A stretch of DNA of 64,000 nucleotides. Origin: JABDEZ01 sp965276955 (GTDB lineage Bacteria; Bacteroidota; Bacteroidia; Chitinophagales; Chitinophagaceae). Positions 52,451-59,795 of this stretch are shown here, piece after piece (position 1 is the first letter of the stretch; each line of letters starts with the position of its first letter). Both the position numbers and the translations under genes were made by a program. The DNA lies in the NCBI GenBank assembly GCA_965276955.1, contig CBDIBP010000036.1, positions 62,001-126,000 of the forward strand, written 5' to 3'. Under the pieces are notes generated by a model. The model worked only from the letters and a program-made list of their open reading frames with translations. It was not told the origin of the DNA and searched no databases.

Positions 52451-53407
52451 ATGACAATTACACAACTTGAATACGTAGTAGCCGTAGCCACATACAAGAG
52501 CTTTGTGGCCGCTGCTGAAAAATGTTTTGTAACACAGCCTACGCTCAGTATGCAGATACAAAAGCTGGAAGAAGAGCTGGGCATAAAACTGTTCGATCGT
52601 AATAAGCACCCTATTGCCATCACCGCTATGGGCGAATCCATTGTGGCACAGGCACAAATAGCGCTTGCCGAATGCGAAAAGATCCACGAACTCATACAGA
52701 GCCAGCAAAGTAATCTGGCAGGTGTTTTTAAATTTGCCGTCATCCCTACCATTGCCCCATACATACTACCCGGCCTGCTGGAGAAATATGCCATCAACTA
52801 TCCTGGTGTCCAGCTGCAGGTAAAGGAAATGGAGACCAATCAGATCATAAAGGCCCTCCGCAACAATGAGATAGATGCCGCACTTCTAAGTACACCATTA
52901 GAGGAGAACGACATCAAAGAATATCCATTGTTCTACGAAGCTTTTGTAGCTTATTTTTCAGAAGATGAACCAGCGCTTAAAAAACGCCTCATCACAGCCG
53001 AAGACATATCGCTGGAGCGTATATGGCTGCTGAACGAAGGCCACTGCATGCGCAACCAGATCATAAATCTGTGCAGCGAGCAGGTGCAGAAAATGCAGGC
53101 TGAACGCCCCTACCGCTATGAGAGCAGCAACGTAGAGACGCTGCGTAAAATGGTAGACAAGAACAAAGGCATGACGGTATTGCCCGAGCTGGCTACTATG
53201 GAGTTCACAGAAGACCTGCTGGAGAAAGTACGCTACTTTACAGACCCGGAACCAGTGCGCGAAATAAGCCTGGTCACCAATGGCCACTTCGTAAAACTGA
53301 CCATGCTGCAAAGCCTTATGGATGAGATACTAAAGCTGGTACCGGAGAAAATGAGGGTGCAAAAGAAGAACCGCAAAGTGCTGCGCATACAAAGCGCTAA
53401 ACTGTAG
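52451..53407 (+). CDS. oxyR: LysR-type redox regulator OxyR
   Basis: This LysR-type regulator of 318 residues has an N-terminal winged helix (MTITQLEYVVAVATYKSF; TQPTLSMQIQKLEEELG) and a C-terminal OxyR sensor domain. The key motif GHCMRNQIINLC places the redox cysteines at C199 and C208, the same numbers and spacing as in E. coli OxyR, where they form the peroxide-sensing disulfide. This numbering also supports ATG 52451 over ATG 52433. A -7-like box (TAGGTTTG, 52424-52431) lies immediately upstream. It should sense H2O2 and activate catalase/peroxiredoxin genes; none are adjacent here. Its 3' end overlaps the convergent gene by 11 bp. Confidence 0.92.
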   Translation: MTITQLEYVVAVATYKSFVAAAEKCFVTQPTLSMQIQKLEEELGIKLFDRNKHPIAITAMGESIVAQAQIALAECEKIHELIQSQQSNLAGVFKFAVIPTIAPYILPGLLEKYAINYPGVQLQVKEMETNQIIKALRNNEIDAALLSTPLEENDIKEYPLFYEAFVAYFSEDEPALKKRLITAEDISLERIWLLNEGHCMRNQIINLCSEQVQKMQAERPYRYESSNVETLRKMVDKNKGMTVLPELATMEFTEDLLEKVRYFTDPEPVREISLVTNGHFVKLTMLQSLMDEILKLVPEKMRVQKKNRKVLRIQSAKL

Positions 53408-54056
53408 CTATCAGTATCCTGTTGATGTCCAGGTTTATAACATGGTGTCCGGGAAACACATTGTCAAAAATTTGTTGTGCTTTGCCCCAGTCCTCTTCAT
53501 TATTAATAATGTAGTTCAATATCACACATCCGCCTTTGTTCACACATCGGCGGATGTTCTCAAGAAAAGGAGTGCCGGTAACAAACGGTGGCACATGCCT
53601 GCCCTTAAATACATCAACGATAACCATGTCGTATCGCGCTCTGCAATCTACTATGAAGCGGCTGGCATCATCACATATGGGGGTCACATACGGTAGTGCA
53701 TCCTCATTAGCAAACTCCAAGGCCCATTTCAGCACTTGTTTATCTATATCTACAAGTGTCACTTGCGGATGGTACCCTTTGCCGTTAAGTATCGTTATAG
53801 CAGATCCAAGCCCGGCGCCAAGCACCAGTACATTACTTACCTGGGGTAGCTTGTTCTTTAAATATTTAAAAGCAGCTACAAGGGGGCGGTAACGGTTGCC
53901 GTCAGAATATAAGGCATCGCTGGTGGCCAGCTGCCACTGCCCGCAATACAGGTATATCTCCAGCACTTCATTTATAGTACCCCGCGCGTGCTTTATACGA
54001 ACAGGGTACAGATAACTGAGTGCCTTTTTATAGAACGGAACGTAGGGTGCCGGCAT
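53397..54056 (-). CDS. Spermidine synthase-like methyltransferase-fold protein
   Basis: A 219-residue Rossmann-fold protein with the SAM/dcSAM-binding motif NVLVLGAGLGSAITIL, the acidic strand end TLVDIDKQVL, and RARYDMVIVDVFKGRHVP, which matches the spermidine-synthase-like family (PF01564-type). It is shorter than true SpeE (about 280) and lacks a complete N-terminal tetramerisation domain, so polyamine synthesis is uncertain. It converges on oxyR with an 11-bp overlap and lies 56 bp downstream of plsY on the same strand. Confidence 0.75.
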   Translation of the reverse strand: MPAPYVPFYKKALSYLYPVRIKHARGTINEVLEIYLYCGQWQLATSDALYSDGNRYRPLVAAFKYLKNKLPQVSNVLVLGAGLGSAITILNGKGYHPQVTLVDIDKQVLKWALEFANEDALPYVTPICDDASRFIVDCRARYDMVIVDVFKGRHVPPFVTGTPFLENIRRCVNKGGCVILNYIINNEEDWGKAQQIFDNVFPGHHVINLDINRILIATV

Positions 54057-54112
54057 TAATGGATAATAAAAGTGAACCGATAGCTATGAAAAGAAAACAT
54101 ATTTAGCATCAG

Positions 54113-54772
54113 TTAATCGCGTCTCCACATACTCTTCTTGCGGAAGATAGGCACTTTGCTCTCGTTGCCGTTTAGCAGCCTGCCAATGTTCTTATAGTGC
54201 GTAAGCACCACAAGCAGGGCCGTAGAGATAGCAAATAGTTTGTAGCTAAGTTCCGGGGCATTGAAGATAAATACAATAAGCACTGGAAAGGCTATACTGG
54301 CGCTGATGGAGCTGAGTGATACATAGCGCGTAAGGAACAACATAAGTATGAAAACACCAACAAGACTTATAGCAACAAGTGGTTGTATAGAAAGTATCAT
54401 CCCGAATAAAGTGGCTATACCCTTGCCACCTCTAAACTCGGCCCATATAGGGAAGATATGGCCCAGCACTGCTGCAATACCCAGCACTACCTGCAGATTG
54501 GTGAACTGCTCACTGCTAAGTGTAAATACAGATATCAATGATAATTTTACCGCAACATATGCCAGCTCTACAGCCAGGTACCCCTTCATCATATCCACGA
54601 ACATCACTACAGAGCCAGCCTTGGTACCTAATATCCTGAATGTATTGGTTGCCCCTGCGTTACCACTGCCATGTTCCCGTATATCTATACCATACACTTT
54701 TTTACTGACCAAAACTGCGGTAGGCACAGATCCTATGAGGTAAGCCAGCACAATTAACATTGCAATTACCAT
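54113..54772 (-). CDS. plsY: Acyl-phosphate:glycerol-3-phosphate acyltransferase
   Basis: PlsY is the inner-membrane enzyme that transfers an acyl group from acyl-phosphate to glycerol-3-phosphate, the first step in phospholipid synthesis. The 219 residues have about five membrane helices and the three signature loops: SVPTAVLVSK with HGSGNAGATNTFR (loop 1), FRGGKGIAT (loop 2), and the later THYKNIGRLLNGNESKV (loop 3). The length is normal. The ATG at 54772 is used; one at 54760 is also possible. A -7-like TAAATTTG (minus strand, 54799-54806) lies 27 bp upstream. Confidence 0.94.
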   Translation of the reverse strand: MVIAMLIVLAYLIGSVPTAVLVSKKVYGIDIREHGSGNAGATNTFRILGTKAGSVVMFVDMMKGYLAVELAYVAVKLSLISVFTLSSEQFTNLQVVLGIAAVLGHIFPIWAEFRGGKGIATLFGMILSIQPLVAISLVGVFILMLFLTRYVSLSSISASIAFPVLIVFIFNAPELSYKLFAISTALLVVLTHYKNIGRLLNGNESKVPIFRKKSMWRRD

Positions 54773-54884
54773 CCTATATCTATTATTATTAAAGTTGACA
54801 AATTTATACTTTACTTATCGAATATCCTAATAGTGTGTTAGCCAAATACTATACCATAAAGTACAAATACAACAGTATACATTC

Positions 54885-55700
54885 CTATAACTTATTGAAT
54901 AACAGCAACAACCAATCTCCCAGTTTCTCCACGCTTCGCAAAACTAACCCAGCACGTACAGCCTCATCAACTATAATATCCTGGTCTGCATGCAACAAGC
55001 CACTCATAATTATTGTTCCACCCGCTACAGTGTGCACATATAGCAGTTCCATATTATTGAGCAGTATATGCCTATTGATGTTGGCCAGTATGATGTCATA
55101 TTGCACTCCGTCATCCTGTAGTGTATCCTGCTTTACGGTTATGTGTTGGCAGTCATTCTGCCCTATATTTTCCTTCGCATTCTCGTAAGACCATTCATCG
55201 TTATCAATAGCCAATACACTTGAAGCACCCAACTGCTCAGCCAGTATCGCCAGTATACCGGTACCGGTACCAAAGTCAAGCACATGTTTACCATTAAGGT
55301 CTATGTCGCGCATTTGCATCATCATAAGCTGTGTGGTAGCATGATGTCCGGTGCCAAAAGACATTTTTGGTGTTATACGTATCTCATAAGGAGTTTTTGT
55401 TTCCAGTGTATGAAAGTGGGCTCTTACAGTACAGAAGCCTTCTATTACTACAGGTTGAAAGTTCTCTTCCCACTGGGCATTCCAGTTCTGTGGCTCTATA
55501 GTGGTAGTATCATACTGCAAGTTGTATTGCTCAGCTATCAGTGTTACAGCATCACTGTTGTACTCTTCCTTATCTATGTATGCTATCAAGCCGGTGCCAG
55601 ATTCCTCAAAACCTTCAAAGCCAATGTTTATAAGGTTAGCCATTATAAGCTCCGTTACCGAAGTATCAACAAGCTCAAATTTGATGCAGATGTGTGCCAT
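54885..55700 (-). CDS. prmA: Ribosomal protein L11 methyltransferase
   Basis: PrmA trimethylates ribosomal protein L11 with SAM. The 271 residues comprise an N-terminal substrate-recognition domain and a C-terminal methyltransferase. Motifs are KMSFGTGHHATTQLM (family hallmark), LDFGTGTGILAILAEQLGAS (SAM site) and NINRHILL. The start at 55700 (MAHICIKFEL) follows the family; the frame extends 12 codons further upstream into the promoter. An inverted repeat lies in the predicted promoter spacer (see findings). Confidence 0.93.
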   Translation of the reverse strand: MAHICIKFELVDTSVTELIMANLINIGFEGFEESGTGLIAYIDKEEYNSDAVTLIAEQYNLQYDTTTIEPQNWNAQWEENFQPVVIEGFCTVRAHFHTLETKTPYEIRITPKMSFGTGHHATTQLMMMQMRDIDLNGKHVLDFGTGTGILAILAEQLGASSVLAIDNDEWSYENAKENIGQNDCQHITVKQDTLQDDGVQYDIILANINRHILLNNMELLYVHTVAGGTIIMSGLLHADQDIIVDEAVRAGLVLRSVEKLGDWLLLLFNKL

Positions 55701-55704
55701 GTGG

Positions 55705-55737
55705 TAAAAGTAAATTAGCATAAAGAATGCTAACAAA
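55705..55737 (-). promoter_or_regulatory. Possible prmA promoter with inverted repeat in the spacer
   Basis: On the minus strand TTTG is followed after 21 nt by TACTTTTA (7 of 8 consensus positions). The spacer holds a perfect inverted repeat, TTAGCAT-N5-ATGCTAA (55715-55733). Confidence 0.4.
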
Positions 55738-55757
55738 AAGCTAAAGGTTCTATAAAA

Positions 55758-55787
55758 AGAAAGGCTGCACCTAAGTACAGCCTTTCT
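55758..55787 (-). terminator. Rho-independent terminator of the PorE-like gene
   Basis: AGAAAGGCTG pairs with CAGCCTTTCT around a 10-nt loop, followed on the minus strand by TTTTTATAG. It lies 25 bp after the stop at 55812. Confidence 0.85.
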
Positions 55788-55811
55788 ATAAGATCATTGA
55801 AAATTTAAGTA

Positions 55812-57989
55812 TTATTCAGCGGCATGTTTGCCTTTGCCTGCTTTTGGTTCTTTTTCTTCTTTAGTATCATCATCATACATATTCTCATTGATCTGCAGGT
55901 TTTTCTCCTGTTGGTCAAGTGAACCTGGTTTCGCACTATTGTATATGATACGACGTGTAGGCACATCTGATACGATACGGAATTCTGTACGACGATTCAA
56001 CTGACGACCTTGTGGATCATCATGACCATGTATAGTGTTTGGTGCTGCTGGCATTCTTTTACCGAAGCCTTTAGCAATCATGCGGCTTTTGTCAATATCT
56101 CTCTTTTCCAGGTAGTCAAGTACAGATTGTGCACGGCGCTGAGAAAGATCATTGTTATACTCATCAGTACCTTTACCATCTGTGAAAGAATAGATCTCAA
56201 CAGTCAGTGATGGGTTGTCTTTCATAAAGCTGGTCAGTGAATCTAATGAAGGAGCAGACTCAGGACGCAGGGTTGCTTTATCGAAATCGTAGTATACATT
56301 GCTAACTGCAAAGCCACTTTCATTCTGATCAAGGTAGATAATAACACTTACGGTATCATCCGGATCAGAACGTTTTACATCCATGGTATTTACTACCTGG
56401 TGGGTAGAAGAGTAGCCTTGTTTGTCACCGGTCAATACATAAGAATGACCACGTGCCAGGTTGAAAGCAAATGTACCGTCTGGAGAATTATAAGTGCTGA
56501 GGTCGCCTTTCTGATCAAGCATCTTTACAGTTACTTGTTCTGCATTTTGCTGTGTTTTGCGATAAACTACCTTACCTATAACCATTAGTTTAGGTTCCGC
56601 CTGTATACGCCAGATGTCATCGCAACATGTAGGGTTCTTCAATGCGATAGAACCAACACGATTAGATACAACGTAACCATCATCTGCCTTACCGTATGTG
56701 TCTTTTATATAGTACAGTTCGTCAGCACAAGTGTTGATAGGATAACCCATGTTGTGCAGGTTGGTGTATCTTGAAGGACCGCCATCTGCTGAGAATATAT
56801 CATATCCACCCATTGATACCCAGCCGTTAGAAGCAAAGTATAATTTGTTGACACGAGAATCGTAGTATGGGGTTACTTCATTGTATTCAGTATTGATCTG
56901 TTTACCAGCATTCTGAGGACGACGGTAAGTACCGTTACGCGGATCGATCACAGAATACCATATGTCAAATCCACCACGGCTTTGCAGTTTGCGGTTAGAG
57001 GAGAAGAACAATATTTCTTTTTTACCGATCTTAGCAACAAAAGGCTGTGTGTTTGAACCTTCTTCATTGATGCCTTCGCCTAATACTTCAGGACGGGTCC
57101 ATTTTTCTTTTTCGAACTTAGAGACATATATCCTACAAACTACCTGATTAGAATCTGCTTCTGAACAGCGGGTGAAGTAAAAACGTTCGCCACCGGGGCT
57201 AAAACATCCGTTACCCGTATTTTCGTTCCTGTCATTAAAATTGCCTTCGTTGAAAGTTAAAGGCCACTGGAAAGAATCTACAACTGCTACGTTACGTTGT
57301 TTTTTCGAGGTCATAAAACGAGCTACATACTCATCGCGCCTTCTTTTATTTACCTCTACTTCCTGGTTCTGACGTTGAGAAGAGAAAAGCAATTCGCTAT
57401 CGCCAAGTGGGTATGGAGAGAACTCTGTATACGCACTATTAACGTTAGGACCAGCATTGATAACACTTACCGGCTGAGGATCTTTTACAGAATTCATACC
57501 AAGTGTACATCCCTGTATCTCTATCTGAGCACTCTTCTTTAATTTTTTGTAAGTTTTAGGATTGTCTGCCATGAACTTATTAAAAGCATCGATAGCAGCA
57601 GCATATTCGCCCTGCTGTTTCAGCATCTGCGCTTCGCTGTACTTGGCTGTAGGATACAACTTAGGAGCAGTAGCATACAATTCAGCAAAATAGTGTGCAG
57701 CAGGCACATAGTCGCGGGTATACCTGTAGCATTCAGCGAGCTGGCTGGTAAGGTATGGATTGCGCTCGTCTTCCTGCTTTAATTGCTGGTAGTAATCCAA
57801 AGCATTAAAATAGCTGCCATCTCGGTAAAGACCATCGGCCCAGCGTATTTTTTTATAGTACGGGAGCTTAGATACCGGATCATTGGCCTTGTTCCTGTAT
57901 TTTTCTTTATTACGCTGTTGGGCGTTGGCATCAAATTGGATAGTAACGAGAATCGTTGCCAAGATTAAAAGCAGCCAATTTTTTCTCAT
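55812..57989 (-). CDS. PorE-like TPR/PD40/OmpA outer-membrane protein (T9SS or gliding-associated)
   Basis: A 725-residue protein has a signal peptide (cleaved near ANAQ), an N-terminal TPR region (~45-170), and a PD40/WD40-like beta-propeller (blocks such as FSPGGERFYFTR and LFFSSNRKLQSRGGFDIWYS). Next is a carboxypeptidase-regulatory-like domain (MVIGKVVYRKTQQNAE...), then a C-terminal OmpA peptidoglycan-binding domain (VYYDFDKATLRPES, NNDLSQRRAQSVLDYL, GRQLNRRTEF). A charged tail of ~40 residues follows. This is the exact domain order of PorE from the P. gingivalis T9SS. It lies directly downstream of a PorP/SprF-type gene, separated from it by a terminator. Confidence 0.88.
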   Translation of the reverse strand: MRKNWLLLILATILVTIQFDANAQQRNKEKYRNKANDPVSKLPYYKKIRWADGLYRDGSYFNALDYYQQLKQEDERNPYLTSQLAECYRYTRDYVPAAHYFAELYATAPKLYPTAKYSEAQMLKQQGEYAAAIDAFNKFMADNPKTYKKLKKSAQIEIQGCTLGMNSVKDPQPVSVINAGPNVNSAYTEFSPYPLGDSELLFSSQRQNQEVEVNKRRRDEYVARFMTSKKQRNVAVVDSFQWPLTFNEGNFNDRNENTGNGCFSPGGERFYFTRCSEADSNQVVCRIYVSKFEKEKWTRPEVLGEGINEEGSNTQPFVAKIGKKEILFFSSNRKLQSRGGFDIWYSVIDPRNGTYRRPQNAGKQINTEYNEVTPYYDSRVNKLYFASNGWVSMGGYDIFSADGGPSRYTNLHNMGYPINTCADELYYIKDTYGKADDGYVVSNRVGSIALKNPTCCDDIWRIQAEPKLMVIGKVVYRKTQQNAEQVTVKMLDQKGDLSTYNSPDGTFAFNLARGHSYVLTGDKQGYSSTHQVVNTMDVKRSDPDDTVSVIIYLDQNESGFAVSNVYYDFDKATLRPESAPSLDSLTSFMKDNPSLTVEIYSFTDGKGTDEYNNDLSQRRAQSVLDYLEKRDIDKSRMIAKGFGKRMPAAPNTIHGHDDPQGRQLNRRTEFRIVSDVPTRRIIYNSAKPGSLDQQEKNLQINENMYDDDTKEEKEPKAGKGKHAAE

Positions 57990-58039
57990 GTGCGTGAGCG
58001 TGTTAATGGATATAAAAGTATAAATTGATTTAAATAAAA

Positions 58040-58074
58040 GAAAGGGCTTTCAAAAAAAAGTTTTTTGCCCTTTC
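58040..58074 (-). terminator. Rho-independent terminator after the porP-like gene
   Basis: GAAAGGGC pairs with GCCCTTTC around a 19-nt A/T loop, followed on the minus strand by CTTTTATTTAAAT. It lies 22 bp after the stop at 58096. Confidence 0.75.
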
Positions 58075-58095
58075 CTTATTACTTATATTATAATA

Positions 58096-59151
58096 CTAAA
58101 AACGTGCGCAAGGATAAACCAATTTGCGTGCAAAGTCAATTGGATTAGGCGCTATATAACGGATAGATAATTCAAACCCACCGTCTCCATTAGATGCTGC
58201 ATTGAGGTTAGACACGTTGTAATCGTAACTAAGACCTACACGGAAACCTTTAAATTCCACACCTGCGGTCATCATCACTGCATCGCCTGTACGGTAGTAA
58301 CCGCCTAAGAAAACGGCAGTTGAGTAGCTTGGGAACTCAGGGTTACCCACCAGGTAATGAAATTCATTACCAGCGATGAACTCGTTGGCAGATGCCTGAT
58401 TCTGGAACAAAACGCCCGGACGAAGGCTGAAACGCTCGCTGGTATTCCATATAGCACCTACCTGGCCTGTATACCGCATGGTAAGACCCACCTGGCTATT
58501 TTGTTTCTTTTCGAAAGATTCTGTAGGCTGGTTCAGGTTGTTTGCACCTGCAGCTATCACATAGCTGAACTTACCCATTTCTCCTACACTTTGTGCATAG
58601 CTTACTCCGGCATTAACTGTATAATAATGTACAGAGTTGCCTAAACCAAGATGATATTCCTGGCTAACACCTGGATTGAAAGTACCATTAACGTACTCAT
58701 CGCCAAAGTAAAGCTTAGAAAGGTCTATACTTTTTTGAGTGTAACCACCCTGTAAACCTACAGATAGCACTTTGTTAAGGCTGGCACCTAATACTTTATG
58801 GTATGCTACCGATACCAGGCCTGTGAAATTTGTAAGGTTGGCATCGCCCGCCTGATCTTTATACAGTTGCAAGCCTACAGCCAGGGCATCATCATGCGTA
58901 AGGTCGTGTACCACTGGCAGATCAATTGCAGCGCCATAGGTAACATAAGGCACGGTAACACTCTGCCATTGGTTACGGTAAATAGCCGAAGCACGGAACT
59001 GACCGTTGAAACCGCCTGTGAATGCAGGATTTATAACCAGTGGCACCGCGTCGAACTGTGTAAAGTGTATGTCCTGGGCTATAGCGGACCCATTAGAAAG
59101 TGCAAGTGTTGCTATCAGCCCTGCACATACAAGTGTATTTTTCCTGATCAT
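58096..59151 (-). CDS. PorP/SprF-family type IX secretion membrane protein
   Basis: A 351-residue outer-membrane barrel has a signal peptide (cleaved near AIAQ) and the family opening DIHFTQFDAVPLVINPAFTGGFNG with YRNQWQSVTVPYVTYGAAID. It continues in regular barrel strands to the end (FELSIRYIAPNPIDF). PorP is part of the T9SS outer-membrane machinery, and SprF-like paralogues help export type B cargo proteins. Just upstream on the same strand lies a truncated type B sorting-domain fragment, and downstream lies a PorE-like gene, so this was probably a cargo/SprF/OmpA module. Confidence 0.9.
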   Translation of the reverse strand: MIRKNTLVCAGLIATLALSNGSAIAQDIHFTQFDAVPLVINPAFTGGFNGQFRASAIYRNQWQSVTVPYVTYGAAIDLPVVHDLTHDDALAVGLQLYKDQAGDANLTNFTGLVSVAYHKVLGASLNKVLSVGLQGGYTQKSIDLSKLYFGDEYVNGTFNPGVSQEYHLGLGNSVHYYTVNAGVSYAQSVGEMGKFSYVIAAGANNLNQPTESFEKKQNSQVGLTMRYTGQVGAIWNTSERFSLRPGVLFQNQASANEFIAGNEFHYLVGNPEFPSYSTAVFLGGYYRTGDAVMMTAGVEFKGFRVGLSYDYNVSNLNAASNGDGGFELSIRYIAPNPIDFARKLVYPCARF

Positions 59152-59279
59152 GATATACTACCTTATTAAAGTTTCTTAATAATGATTGTTTCTGTTTGTT
59201 AAATGTTTGCCTGTGTTCCTTTCTGCTGCTGTATTTTACCCATCACTACAGGCGATAGCGAGGCGACGCTATGTACTTT

Positions 59280-59636
59280 TTACCATCCATCATCTATATG
59301 GGCGATAGAAAATACCTGTACTCCCCGACGGTTGAAAATACGGAAATAATTTAAAGATGCAATGCCCGGCTTAATTATTTTTAGCTGATCGTTAAAGTTT
59401 GCACCCGGTGCAATGGCATTGGGCAAGGTTATCAGCGTTTCGGGGTTTGTAAGGACTGTTCCACCATTTGCGATATTTCCACTGCATTCAGTGGTGTATG
59501 GAATGGCAAATTGTGCGCTTACTGCCAGGTGAATTACAGGTTTAGTTCCATCAATATCACAAAACCCTAATGGAGGAAACCGGGGACGCAAGCAAATATT
59601 GCCGGTCGAATTTTGATATTGATAAAAAATACTCAT
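59280..59636 (-). pseudogene. Truncated T9SS type B (gliding-associated) C-terminal domain fragment
   Basis: A 118-residue frame whose second half matches the T9SS type B sorting domain: LPNAIAPGANFNDQLKII, IKPGIASLNYFRIFNRRG, QVFSIAHIDDGW. Intact domains go on for about 20 residues after GW (DGTY.G...). Here a stop follows at once, and the bases beyond do not continue the domain in any frame I checked. There is no signal peptide or cargo region upstream. It lies 129 bp upstream of the porP/sprF-like gene, where a cargo gene is expected. It may be a remnant of such a gene, or a short open frame that is still expressed. Confidence 0.5.
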
Positions 59637-59795
59637 GCTATCGCTGCTATTTTAAATGATAAGACAGTGGTGAACGGGCAAATGGTTTGTTAGGGTATAA
59701 AAATAGACCGAGAGCAATCTACTCATATTAAAAGGACCGATATTGATAATAGAAACAGGCGTTTTATTATTATTGTATCTTCGCGATCACCCCTT

